Assembly: GCF_001029105.3 (NCBI RefSeq)
Contig: NZ_CP011807.3
Location: 1,984,001-2,048,000 of the forward strand
DNA: 64,000 nt
Reading direction: 5' to 3'
Origin: Pandoraea faecigallinarum
GTDB lineage: Bacteria > Pseudomonadota > Gammaproteobacteria > Burkholderiales > Burkholderiaceae
Program-made: the position numbers and the translations under genes
Shown here: piece after piece, positions 57,299 to 64,000 of the stretch
Position numbering within the stretch: position 1 is the first letter of the stretch
Layout: each line of letters starts with the position of its first letter
The notes under the pieces: generated by a model
What the model was told of the DNA's origin: nothing
What the model saw: only the letters and a program-made list of their open reading frames with translations
Databases searched by the model: none

Positions 57299-58863
57299 CT
57301 CGGGTCGAAGCCTCGTAGCGGAGCCGCGTCGGCATCCGGTGCCCGTGACGATGCCGCTGCCGCGCCAGTGGACGTCACCGGCCGTGTCGCGCGTCGCTCG
57401 AAGCGCATCGCCCCATCGTCGACGCTGCCCCAGCGCATCAGGCGCAGATCCCGGAGGTAGCTCTGGTAGAACACCCACGGCTTGCGTTCCCCTTGTTTGG
57501 GCAGCGCGCCGGCGGCGCGTTGAATGTAGCCGGACGTCAGCCCGATGGCAGGCAAGTCGCCATGCTCGCCGTCACGCAATTGCGGCACGCAGGTGTCGGC
57601 GCCATGCGCGTTCATGTGCCGGATCAGGCGGCAGACGTACTGGGCGATCAGTTCGGCCTTGAGCGTCCATGACGCATTGGTGTAGCCGAAGATCGACGCC
57701 AGATTCGGCACGCCGCTGTACATCATGCCCTTGTAGGCCACCGTGTCGGCGAGCGTTACGGGATGCCCGTCGACAACCAGACGCGCACCGCCCAGCAACT
57801 GCACGCGCAACCCTGTCGCGGTCACGACGATGTCGGCGTCGAGCGTCCTGCCGCTGCTCAGCGAGATGCCATGGGGTGTGAAGGACGTGATTTCGTCCGT
57901 CACGATCTCGGCGCGCCCGCTGTGCAACGCCTTGAAGATGTCGCCGTTCGGTGTGAGGCACAGACACTGGTCCCACGGGTTGTAGCGGGGTGTGAGGTCG
58001 CGCTCGACGTTCACGCTGTGCGGCGCCTGCCGCGCGGCGCGCTTGATGAGCGCCCGCCGTATCGCTGTCGGCCAGCGTCGCGCGGCGTTGTAGAAGCCGA
58101 GCGTAATCAGTACGTTCTTCATGCGCACGACGCGATGCGCGACATGCGCCGGTAGCCAGGCGCGCAAGCGCTCGGCCACCCTGTCGCGCTGCGGCATCGA
58201 CAGCAAATAGCCCGGCGAGCGTTGCAACATGGTGACATGCGCCGCGCCCTGCGCCAGGCTCGGCAACAGGGTGACGGCGGTGGCGCCGCTGCCGATGATG
58301 ACCACGCGCTTGTCGCGGTAGTCCAGATCGGCTGGCCATTGCTGCGGGTGGACGACCGTGCCGGTGAAGGTCTCTCTACCGGGCCACGTGGGTGCGTAGC
58401 CAGCGTCGTACGCGTAGTAGCCGCTACACATGAAGAGGAAGCGACAGGTAAGCGACTGGGTGTCGCGGCGTCCATCGTCATGCAGTCGCTCGATGTCGAG
58501 CGTCCACCGCGCGATGCTCGAATCCCAGCGTGCCTCACGCACCTTGTGGCCATAGCGGATGAGGTCGTCGAGTCCTTCCGCGCGCGCCGTCTCTTTCAGA
58601 TAGTCGAGGATCTTGCCGCCGTCCGCGATGGCCTGATCGCTGGCCCATGGCCGGAAGCTGAAGCCCAGCGTAAACATGTCCGAATCGGATCGCACGCCGG
58701 GGTAGCGGAACAGATCCCACGTGCCGCCCAGCGACTCGCGCGCTTCGAGTATTGCAAAGCGCGTGCCGGGACACCGCTCGCGCAGGTAATGCGCCGCGGC
58801 GATGCCGGACAGGCCCGCGCCGACGACGATGACGTCGAGATCCGTGGCCAAGGGGGGCGTCAT
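57295..58863 (-). CDS. Flavin-binding Baeyer-Villiger-type monooxygenase
   Basis: 522 residues: FAD Rossmann GAGLSGIAAA (about 15-24), the BVMO fingerprint FxGxxxHxxxWP present as FTGTVVHPQQWP, NADPH Rossmann GSGATAVTL, and EthA/MymA-like architecture. Converts ketones to esters with NADPH and O2; substrate unknown. Starts 24 bp after the dehydrogenase stop. Confidence 0.9.
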   Translation of the reverse strand: MTPPLATDLDVIVVGAGLSGIAAAHYLRERCPGTRFAILEARESLGGTWDLFRYPGVRSDSDMFTLGFSFRPWASDQAIADGGKILDYLKETARAEGLDDLIRYGHKVREARWDSSIARWTLDIERLHDDGRRDTQSLTCRFLFMCSGYYAYDAGYAPTWPGRETFTGTVVHPQQWPADLDYRDKRVVIIGSGATAVTLLPSLAQGAAHVTMLQRSPGYLLSMPQRDRVAERLRAWLPAHVAHRVVRMKNVLITLGFYNAARRWPTAIRRALIKRAARQAPHSVNVERDLTPRYNPWDQCLCLTPNGDIFKALHSGRAEIVTDEITSFTPHGISLSSGRTLDADIVVTATGLRVQLLGGARLVVDGHPVTLADTVAYKGMMYSGVPNLASIFGYTNASWTLKAELIAQYVCRLIRHMNAHGADTCVPQLRDGEHGDLPAIGLTSGYIQRAAGALPKQGERKPWVFYQSYLRDLRLMRWGSVDDGAMRFERRATRPVTSTGAAAASSRAPDADAAPLRGFDPR

Positions 58864-58887
58864 GGTGAGATTCTCCGGAGCGCGTAC

Positions 58888-59799
58888 TCAGTTCGTGGAG
58901 CGCGTGGACGATTCGTGCTGCACCGTGCGTGCATCGGCGGCGACCGGCGGGCGTTTGACCGACATGGCGGCGCGACGGTAGAGCCACACGACGATCGCCT
59001 GATAGCGGGCGCCGAGCAGGCGGGCGAGCTTGTCCACGCGCCGGGCATCGGGGCCGACGAGCACGCGCCGGGCGTTGCGCTCGACACCTGCGAGGATCTG
59101 TCGCGCGGCGGCGTCCGCACTCGTTACGTCGATGAGCTTGTTGGCGCGCCGCCGGTGTGTTTGCGGGTCCACACCGGTGAACGCGGTGATGCTGTCGTCG
59201 ATGCGCGACGTCTTGACGATGTTCGTCGCGACACCGCCGGGATGCACGCACGTGCAAGAGACGGGCGAGCGCGACAGTTCCAGTTCCATGCGCAGCGCTT
59301 CGGTGAAGCCGCGTACCGCGAATTTGCTCGCGTTGTAGGCCGCTTGCGTTGGCATGGCGATGATGCCGAACAGGCTCGACGTGTTGACGATGTGACCGTC
59401 GCCCGCGGCCGTGAGATAGGGAAGAAACGCCTGCGTACCATGCACGACGCCCCAGAAGTTGATGTCCATCAGCCACGTGAAGTCTTCGTGCCGGGCGCTC
59501 GCAACCGGCACGCACAGCGAGACACCCGCATTGTTGAAGACGAGATTGACCTTGCCGTGCGCGGCTACGGTCTCGCGCGCCCATGCGAAGACGGCTTCGC
59601 GCTCGGCCACGTCAAGACGCCGCGACGTGACACGCACGCCGAGTGCGCGACAGGCGGTCGCGGTATCGGCTGCGCTGGATTCGTCGATGTCGGACAGGGC
59701 GAGGTGCGTGCCGCGACGCGCAAGTTCGAGCGCGAGCGAGCGGCCCATGCCCGATCCGGCACCGGTGATGGCGGCAACCTTGTCCGTGAACGTCTTCAT
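58888..59799 (-). CDS. Short-chain dehydrogenase/reductase
   Basis: 303 residues, classical SDR: TGAGSGMG (14-21), NNAG, catalytic Ser in NTSSLFG, YNASK (Tyr/Lys), and a C-terminal extension with a weakly hydrophobic stretch. First gene of the minus-strand cassette; probably oxidises an alcohol to the ketone used by the monooxygenase (inference). Confidence 0.92.
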   Translation of the reverse strand: MKTFTDKVAAITGAGSGMGRSLALELARRGTHLALSDIDESSAADTATACRALGVRVTSRRLDVAEREAVFAWARETVAAHGKVNLVFNNAGVSLCVPVASARHEDFTWLMDINFWGVVHGTQAFLPYLTAAGDGHIVNTSSLFGIIAMPTQAAYNASKFAVRGFTEALRMELELSRSPVSCTCVHPGGVATNIVKTSRIDDSITAFTGVDPQTHRRRANKLIDVTSADAAARQILAGVERNARRVLVGPDARRVDKLARLLGARYQAIVVWLYRRAAMSVKRPPVAADARTVQHESSTRSTN

Positions 59800-59809
59800 G
59801 GCGTAAATT

Positions 59810-59827
59810 TGGTGTTGAGTGTCACCA
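59810..59827. promoter_or_regulatory. Candidate TetR operator
   Basis: Inverted repeat TGGTG-N8-CACCA in the 49-bp gap between the divergent dehydrogenase and TetR genes; a shorter AGTG-TCAC-CACT repeat (59818-59829) overlaps it. Position fits dual control of both directions. Confidence 0.4.
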
Positions 59828-59848
59828 CTTTAGTTTTCGCTCCGGGTG

Positions 59849-60541
59849 ATGTCAAATAGCGAAATGGAACAAGGACTCGAATCGAAGCATGGGACCACGG
59901 CCGACGCGGCAAGCGACGCGCCGTCGCAAGGGCGGCGCTATGGCGGCGTGGGGCAGGCGCAGCGCGAGCAGGCGCGTCGCGCGGCATTGATCGACGCGGC
60001 GACGGAGGTGTTCGGCACCGTCGGCTTTCGCCGTGCCACGGTACGTGCGGTGTGCGGGCGGGCGAAACTGAACGACCGGTACTTCTATGCCGCGTTCGAC
60101 AATATGGAGCATCTGCTGCGCGCAACGTATGCGCATCACGCACAACGGCTGTTGGGTCAGTTGCAGGCGGCCATCGTGTCGAGCGCGCCGTCGCTGGACG
60201 CGCGTCTCGACGCCGGACTGCACGCGTTCTTCGCTTTCCTGCGCAACCCGCATGCGGCGCGTGTTCTCCTGCTCGAAGTGATAGGCGTGAGTGCGCAGAC
60301 CGATCAGACCTATCAGCGCTATATCTTCGAATTCGCGAAGCTCATTCTGGCGATGGCCCAGGCGCGGGAGATGTGCGAGCCAGTCGGCGACGAGGCGCAG
60401 GCACAGGCCCGCATCGTCGGTCTGGCGCTGGTCGGGGCCATGACGAACGCGGGCACGGCATGGGTGCTGACCGGCTATCAGGACACGCAAGCGTGCATGG
60501 TGGCGAGTTGCCGTCGCGTGCTGCGCGGGGCGTTGGCGTGA
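59849..60541 (+). CDS. TetR-family transcriptional regulator
   Basis: 230 residues. N-terminal TetR HTH (about 33-79, ALIDAATEVFGTVGFRRATVRAVCGRA... RYFYAAFDN) and variable C-terminal ligand domain. Divergent from the dehydrogenase/monooxygenase/hydrolase operon, so probably its repressor. Starts considered: GTG 59846, ATG 59849, ATG 59864. Confidence 0.9.
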   Translation: MSNSEMEQGLESKHGTTADAASDAPSQGRRYGGVGQAQREQARRAALIDAATEVFGTVGFRRATVRAVCGRAKLNDRYFYAAFDNMEHLLRATYAHHAQRLLGQLQAAIVSSAPSLDARLDAGLHAFFAFLRNPHAARVLLLEVIGVSAQTDQTYQRYIFEFAKLILAMAQAREMCEPVGDEAQAQARIVGLALVGAMTNAGTAWVLTGYQDTQACMVASCRRVLRGALA

Positions 60542-60707
60542 CGCAGCGGCAGGCGCGCGGCAGGGGGCTTGAGATGTCGCACCGACGCGCAGGCTCGCTA
60601 CAATACGCCTTTTACGTACGACGCTCGATGACGTGAACGGGGCACACCCTCTCGACGTTCGACATGCCTGTCGTACTCACTCATTTCTTACTCTCCAAAG
60701 GTCGAAA

Positions 60708-61910
60708 ATGACCACTATCGGAACCCCGCTGTCGCCGAGCGCGACGAAAGTGATGCTGTTGGGCGCAGGCGAACTCGGCCGCGAAGTGCTGATCGCGTTG
60801 CAGCGTCTCGGTGTCGAGACGATTGCCGTCGACCGTTACGAGAATGCGCCCGGCCAGCAGGTCGCGCATCATTCGCGCACGATTGCGATGACGGACCCCG
60901 AGCAGCTCAAGGCGCTGATCGAAGCCGAAAAACCGGATCTCGTCGTGCCCGAGATCGAAGCGATAGCGACCCCCATGCTCGAAGCGCTGGAAGCGGACGG
61001 TGTGGTGCGCGTGATCCCGACGGCGCGGGCGGCGCGCCTCACAATGGATCGCGAAGGTATCCGCCGTCTGGCAGCCGAGACGCTGGGTCTGCCGACGAGC
61101 CCGTATCGGTTCTGCGACTCGCTCGAAGCCCTGCAAGCGGCCATCGACGGCGGCATCGGCTACCCGTGCATCGTCAAGCCGGTCATGAGCAGTTCGGGCA
61201 AGGGTCAGAGCAAGATCGACAGCGCGGCCGACGTGAAGGCGGCCTGGGACTATGCGATGGCGGGTGGGCGCGTGAGTCATGGCCGCATCATCGTCGAAGG
61301 CTTCATCGATTTCGATTACGAAATCACGCTGCTGACCGTACGCGCGCGTGGCGCAAACAACGAGGTCGAGACGCATTTCTGCGCGCCGATCGGCCACAAG
61401 CAGGTGAGCGGCGATTACGTGGAGAGCTGGCAGCCGCATCCGATGTCGTCCGTGGCGCTGGAACGTGCGCGTGTGATCGCACGCGAAGTGACGAACAATC
61501 TCGGCGGGCAGGGCATCTTCGGTGTCGAACTGTTCGTGAAGGGCGACGACGTGTGGTTCAGCGAAGTCAGCCCGCGCCCGCACGACACCGGCATGGTGAC
61601 CATGATCACGCAGTGGCAGAACGAGTTCGAGTTGCATGCCCGCGCGATTCTCGGTCTGCCGGTCAACACGACGCTGAAGACGCCTGGTGCGAGTGCCGTC
61701 ATCTACGGCGGCGTGGACGCCAGGGGCATCGTATTCGACGGCGTTGATCGGGCACTGCAGGTGCCGCAGACGGACATTCGCCTGTTCGGCAAGCCGGAGA
61801 GCTTCGAGAAGCGGCGCATGGGCGTGGCGCTCGCGTATGACGACAATCTGGACGTGGCTCGCAGCAATGCGGTAGAAGTGGCCAGTCGCGTGAAGCCACG
61901 CGCCGTCTGA
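60708..61910 (+). CDS. purT: Formate-dependent phosphoribosylglycinamide formyltransferase
   Basis: ATP-grasp enzyme making formyl-GAR from GAR, formate and ATP (folate-independent step of purine synthesis). ATG 60708 gives 400 residues: GAGELGREV (about 20-28), [24 protein letters not shown] (ATP-grasp loop, about 155-169), [14 protein letters not shown]. Cytoplasmic. Usual length. Confidence 0.96.
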   Translation: MTTIGTPLSPSATKVMLLGAGELGREVLIALQRLGVETIAVDRYENAPGQQVAHHSRTIAMTDPEQLKALIEAEKPDLVVPEIEAIATPMLEALEADGVVRVIPTARAARLTMDREGIRRLAAETLGLPTSPYRFCDSLEALQAAIDGGIGYPCIVKPVMSSSGKGQSKIDSAADVKAAWDYAMAGGRVSHGRIIVEGFIDFDYEITLLTVRARGANNEVETHFCAPIGHKQVSGDYVESWQPHPMSSVALERARVIAREVTNNLGGQGIFGVELFVKGDDVWFSEVSPRPHDTGMVTMITQWQNEFELHARAILGLPVNTTLKTPGASAVIYGGVDARGIVFDGVDRALQVPQTDIRLFGKPESFEKRRMGVALAYDDNLDVARSNAVEVASRVKPRAV

Positions 61911-61930
61911 CGTAGTCCCGGCGACTCGAC

Positions 61931-61967
61931 AACAAAAAAACCCCGCCTGAGCGGGGTTTTTTTTGTT
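61931..61967 (+). terminator. purT terminator
   Basis: Stem AACCCCGC / GCGGGGTT, loop CTGA, A run upstream and eight T residues downstream (61957-61964), then GTT; also usable by the opposing cold-shock gene. Confidence 0.9.
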
Positions 61968-62042
61968 CGGGCCGCGGCTAGGTTAGCGCACTGCCCGAGG
62001 CGCGTCGATCGAACGAACGATCGCCCGGCGCATCGCCAGACC

Positions 62043-62246
62043 TTAGATGGGCTGGATGTTGCTGGCTTGACGGCCCTTCGGTCCCATCTTCACTTCGAAG
62101 CTGACCTTCTGGTTTTCCTGCAGGGACTTGAAGCCCTTTGCCTGGATTTCCGAGAAGTGGGCGAAGAGATCTTCACCGCCTTCGTCCGGCGTAATAAAAC
62201 CAAAACCCTTGGCGTCGTTGAACCACTTGACGGTACCAGTTGCCAT
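62043..62246 (-). CDS. cspA: Cold-shock protein (CspA family)
   Basis: 67-residue [23 protein letters not shown] with RNP1 KGFGFITP and RNP2 DLFAHFS; single-stranded nucleic-acid chaperone. Ribosome site AAGGATT upstream. Gene symbol by family; the paralogue number cannot be told. Confidence 0.94.
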   Translation of the reverse strand: MATGTVKWFNDAKGFGFITPDEGGEDLFAHFSEIQAKGFKSLQENQKVSFEVKMGPKGRQASNIQPI

Positions 62247-63086
62247 TTCTTAAATCCTTAAAGTTTTCAAATGAGCGAGCGAGATGCTCAGCGAGCGCAT
62301 GACATTAAAGCTGATCAGGTACAACCGAGTTGACGCAGAGGGCGACATTAGATGACACAAGACTCGCCATACAACGTTCATGCACCCGTTTTTTTACGGG
62401 AAAGGTGGGAAGGTGTCAAGCAGGGAAACTGTGGGATTGTTGATCCACGCCAGTTTCCAGCCATTTTTCGTTGCGATGCGACATGCATTCGGCGTTACCG
62501 GACGGCCGGTCGAATTCGTTTCGCACATTTCGCAAGGTCGTGTCACGCCGCAGGCGCAGAATTTCCCGTTTGCCGGGAAGCCGGCTCGTCAGGGTGAGAG
62601 AGGCCGGGTGTAAATGGCGCGGAAATCGCGAGACGAAAAATCTTTCACGAAGGCCGCACATAGGCAGCCGCCATGTGGCGCAGGCACAACGCACGTATTG
62701 ACGCGCGCGCTTGTCACCGAGATGTCACCGCACTGTGTGCTTCGGCCGACCTTCCGAAGCGTCGCTGCACCGGTGGCTTCGTGCGCATGCCGGCCGACCG
62801 GCCGCCAAAACGCGGCCGCGCGCCGGGAGAAACGTGTTTTGTGCGCTGCCGCACGGTTTTCATATTGCCTAGGTATTTTCCCTAGCAACGCACAAAGCGC
62901 GCGCCATTGCTCGGTTTTGCGATAGCAAAAATGATTCTCATCGCCCTCAAATTCGACCGGCGCGTGCCGTTAACGGCCTCATGGTCGGCTCGCGACGGCG
63001 GTGCAACACGTTGCGTCGTGAAGTCATCATGATGAGACAAACACGCTAGGCGGCCGCGCAGTGCCGCGTGTCTTTCGAGACCTTAC
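62247..63086. other. 840-bp intergenic region with Fur-like site
   Basis: The first part holds the cspA leader/promoter. The rest is unassigned: a bulged inverted repeat (TTGC-C-TAGG with CCTA-GCAA, 62865-62888) and a Fur-like box at 62927-62945. Short frames at 62352-62925 show no coherent protein-like composition or ribosome sites. Unusually long for this gene-dense window; a small RNA is possible. Confidence 0.5.
62927..62945. promoter_or_regulatory. Candidate Fur box
   Basis: AAAAATGATTCTCATCGCC matches 12 of 19 positions of the classical Fur consensus, with the core AATGATTCTCAT intact. It lies 141 bp upstream of the diguanylate cyclase start; no promoter boxes are clear. Confidence 0.4.
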
Positions 63087-64000
63087 GTGGCATCCAATCA
63101 GGCACCGACGCTCGACTCTCTGCAATCGCTGCTGGCAACCGTCCAGCGCAACGAGCGCTCGCTAAAACGTTTTCAGGACATCGAACTGGCACTCATGGGC
63201 GCGCCGGATTTCGGTCAGTTCCTGGAAGTGGTGCTCAACCGCCTGCGCCACGACTTCGATTTGTCGGGCGTGCGCCTGATGCTCGCGGAGGTCGACGATA
63301 CGTTGCGCGACCTCATCGACACCGCCGAAGGCATTCGCGCTCTCGATGCCGGTCTGTGCATCGCGCAGGACGCCGGCGCCTTCGCCGCCGTGTGCGGCAA
63401 CGGTCAGCTCTGGATCGGTGCGCCGCGTGAGCGTCATGCGCCGTTATTCGGGGCGCGTGCGCCGGCGAGCGCCGTCGTGATGCCGCTCGCCCGCAACGGC
63501 CGCTATATCGGCGTGATTGCATTGGGCAGCCGCGATGCGCGCCGCTTCGCGCCCGAGATGGCCACCGATTTTCTCGAACGCTTCGGTGCGGTCGTCGCGG
63601 TCTGTCTCGAGAACATGTGGAATCGCGAACGTCTGAAGCGCATCGGCCTGACCGATCCGCTCACGGGATTGTCGAATCGCCGTTACTTCGATCAACGTCT
63701 GCGAGAGGAAGTCATTCGCGGCGCGCGTTACGGTGCGCCGCTCGCCTGCCTGCTCATCGATATCGATCATTTCAAGCGTGTCAACGACAGTCACGGTCAT
63801 GCGACCGGTGACCGCGCGTTGCGTGCAGCGAGCGCCTGCATGCGTGCCCAGTTACGCGTGACCGACACACTGGCGCGTTACGGCGGCGAGGAATTTGCGG
63901 CGCTGCTCGTACAGACGGAACGGAACTGGGCGGGGACGGTCGCGGAACGCGTGCGTCGCGCCGTGGCGCGCCTGGAAGTCCCCGACGACGGCGGCTCGCT
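63087..64000 (+). CDS. GAF/DUF484-type sensor diguanylate cyclase (3' partial)
   Basis: Cut by the window end after 304 residues. GTG start at 63087 (the frame is open only from 63036). The N-terminal DUF484/GAF-like domain (about 20-165) reads SLQSLLATVQRNERSLKRFQDI ... GVRLMLAEVDD. The GGDEF domain (from about 185) reads LTDPLTGLSNRRYFD, IDIDHFKRVNDSHGHATGD, and active-site RYGGEEF. Synthesises c-di-GMP. The residue upstream of the motif that would form the I-site was not checked. Confidence 0.88.
   Translation, partial: MASNQAPTLDSLQSLLATVQRNERSLKRFQDIELALMGAPDFGQFLEVVLNRLRHDFDLSGVRLMLAEVDDTLRDLIDTAEGIRALDAGLCIAQDAGAFAAVCGNGQLWIGAPRERHAPLFGARAPASAVVMPLARNGRYIGVIALGSRDARRFAPEMATDFLERFGAVVAVCLENMWNRERLKRIGLTDPLTGLSNRRYFDQRLREEVIRGARYGAPLACLLIDIDHFKRVNDSHGHATGDRALRAASACMRAQLRVTDTLARYGGEEFAALLVQTERNWAGTVAERVRRAVARLEVPDDGGS

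Noticed and set aside
62352..62925. Short frames in the long intergenic region before the diguanylate cyclase
   Set aside because: Low-complexity Arg/Pro-rich products, no ribosome site, overlapping frames on both strands; no evidence for coding.

Overview
The window is GC-rich, densely coded chromosomal DNA from a betaproteobacterium. The order rodZ-like, ispG, hisS, yfgM-like, bamB, der, hfq, hflX, hflK, hflC, hisZ, purA is the usual Burkholderiales arrangement. Together with a phasin gene, a Burkholderiaceae-type pyruvate dehydrogenase locus and an N-terminal lipoyl domain on the E3 subunit, it points to the family Burkholderiaceae. A Pandoraea-like organism is my guess from general resemblance, not something I could test.

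Layout. 1-14.7 kb (+ strand) is a housekeeping run: cell shape (rodZ, 5' end outside the window), isoprenoids (ispG), tRNA charging (hisS), outer-membrane assembly (bamB), ribosome-associated GTPases (der, hflX), the RNA chaperone Hfq, the FtsH regulators HflK/HflC, histidine (hisZ) and purine synthesis (purA), and a phosphoribosyltransferase. Then come a secreted DUF4189 protein, oligopeptidase A (prlC) and folD on the minus strand, and a FixL/FixJ-like two-component pair. The pair diverges from the pyruvate dehydrogenase operon (22.8-29.7 kb). That operon reads aceE, aceF, a proteasome-like Ntn-hydrolase gene, lpdA. 30-36.4 kb holds the phasin gene with two near-identical palindromic operators, a deacetylase-family enzyme overlapping a DMT exporter, a nitroreductase, a PBP7-type peptidase and an IclR regulator. 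36.4-38 kb has two genes I do not recognise. Next are lutA/lutB (lactate oxidation), then a minus-strand run of cystine transporter parts, pyrD, the N-degron transferases bpt and aat, and a Nudix hydrolase.

45.7-51.6 kb contains initiator tRNA-fMet and tRNA-His (each with a recognisable sigma70 promoter), a GNAT acetyltransferase, eamA, dusA, and a fasciclin / ECF sigma / anti-sigma module. A complete IS1182-type element (51.9-53.5 kb) sits between two directly repeated copies of a terminator-like hairpin. Beyond it are two small conserved-looking proteins, a Nudix-metallo-beta-lactamase fusion, and a hydrolase / Baeyer-Villiger monooxygenase / short-chain dehydrogenase operon next to a TetR regulator. 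The window ends with purT, a cold-shock protein, an 840-bp non-coding stretch with a Fur-like site, and a diguanylate cyclase cut by the window edge.

The most interesting points are the proteasome homologue between the E2 and E3 genes of pyruvate dehydrogenase, the paired operators upstream of phaP, the compact ketone/ester catabolic cassette, the IS inserted at a terminator hairpin, and the two orphan genes beside lutAB. I saw no CRISPR array, prophage or rRNA. I found no clearly undescribed defence or biosynthetic system.
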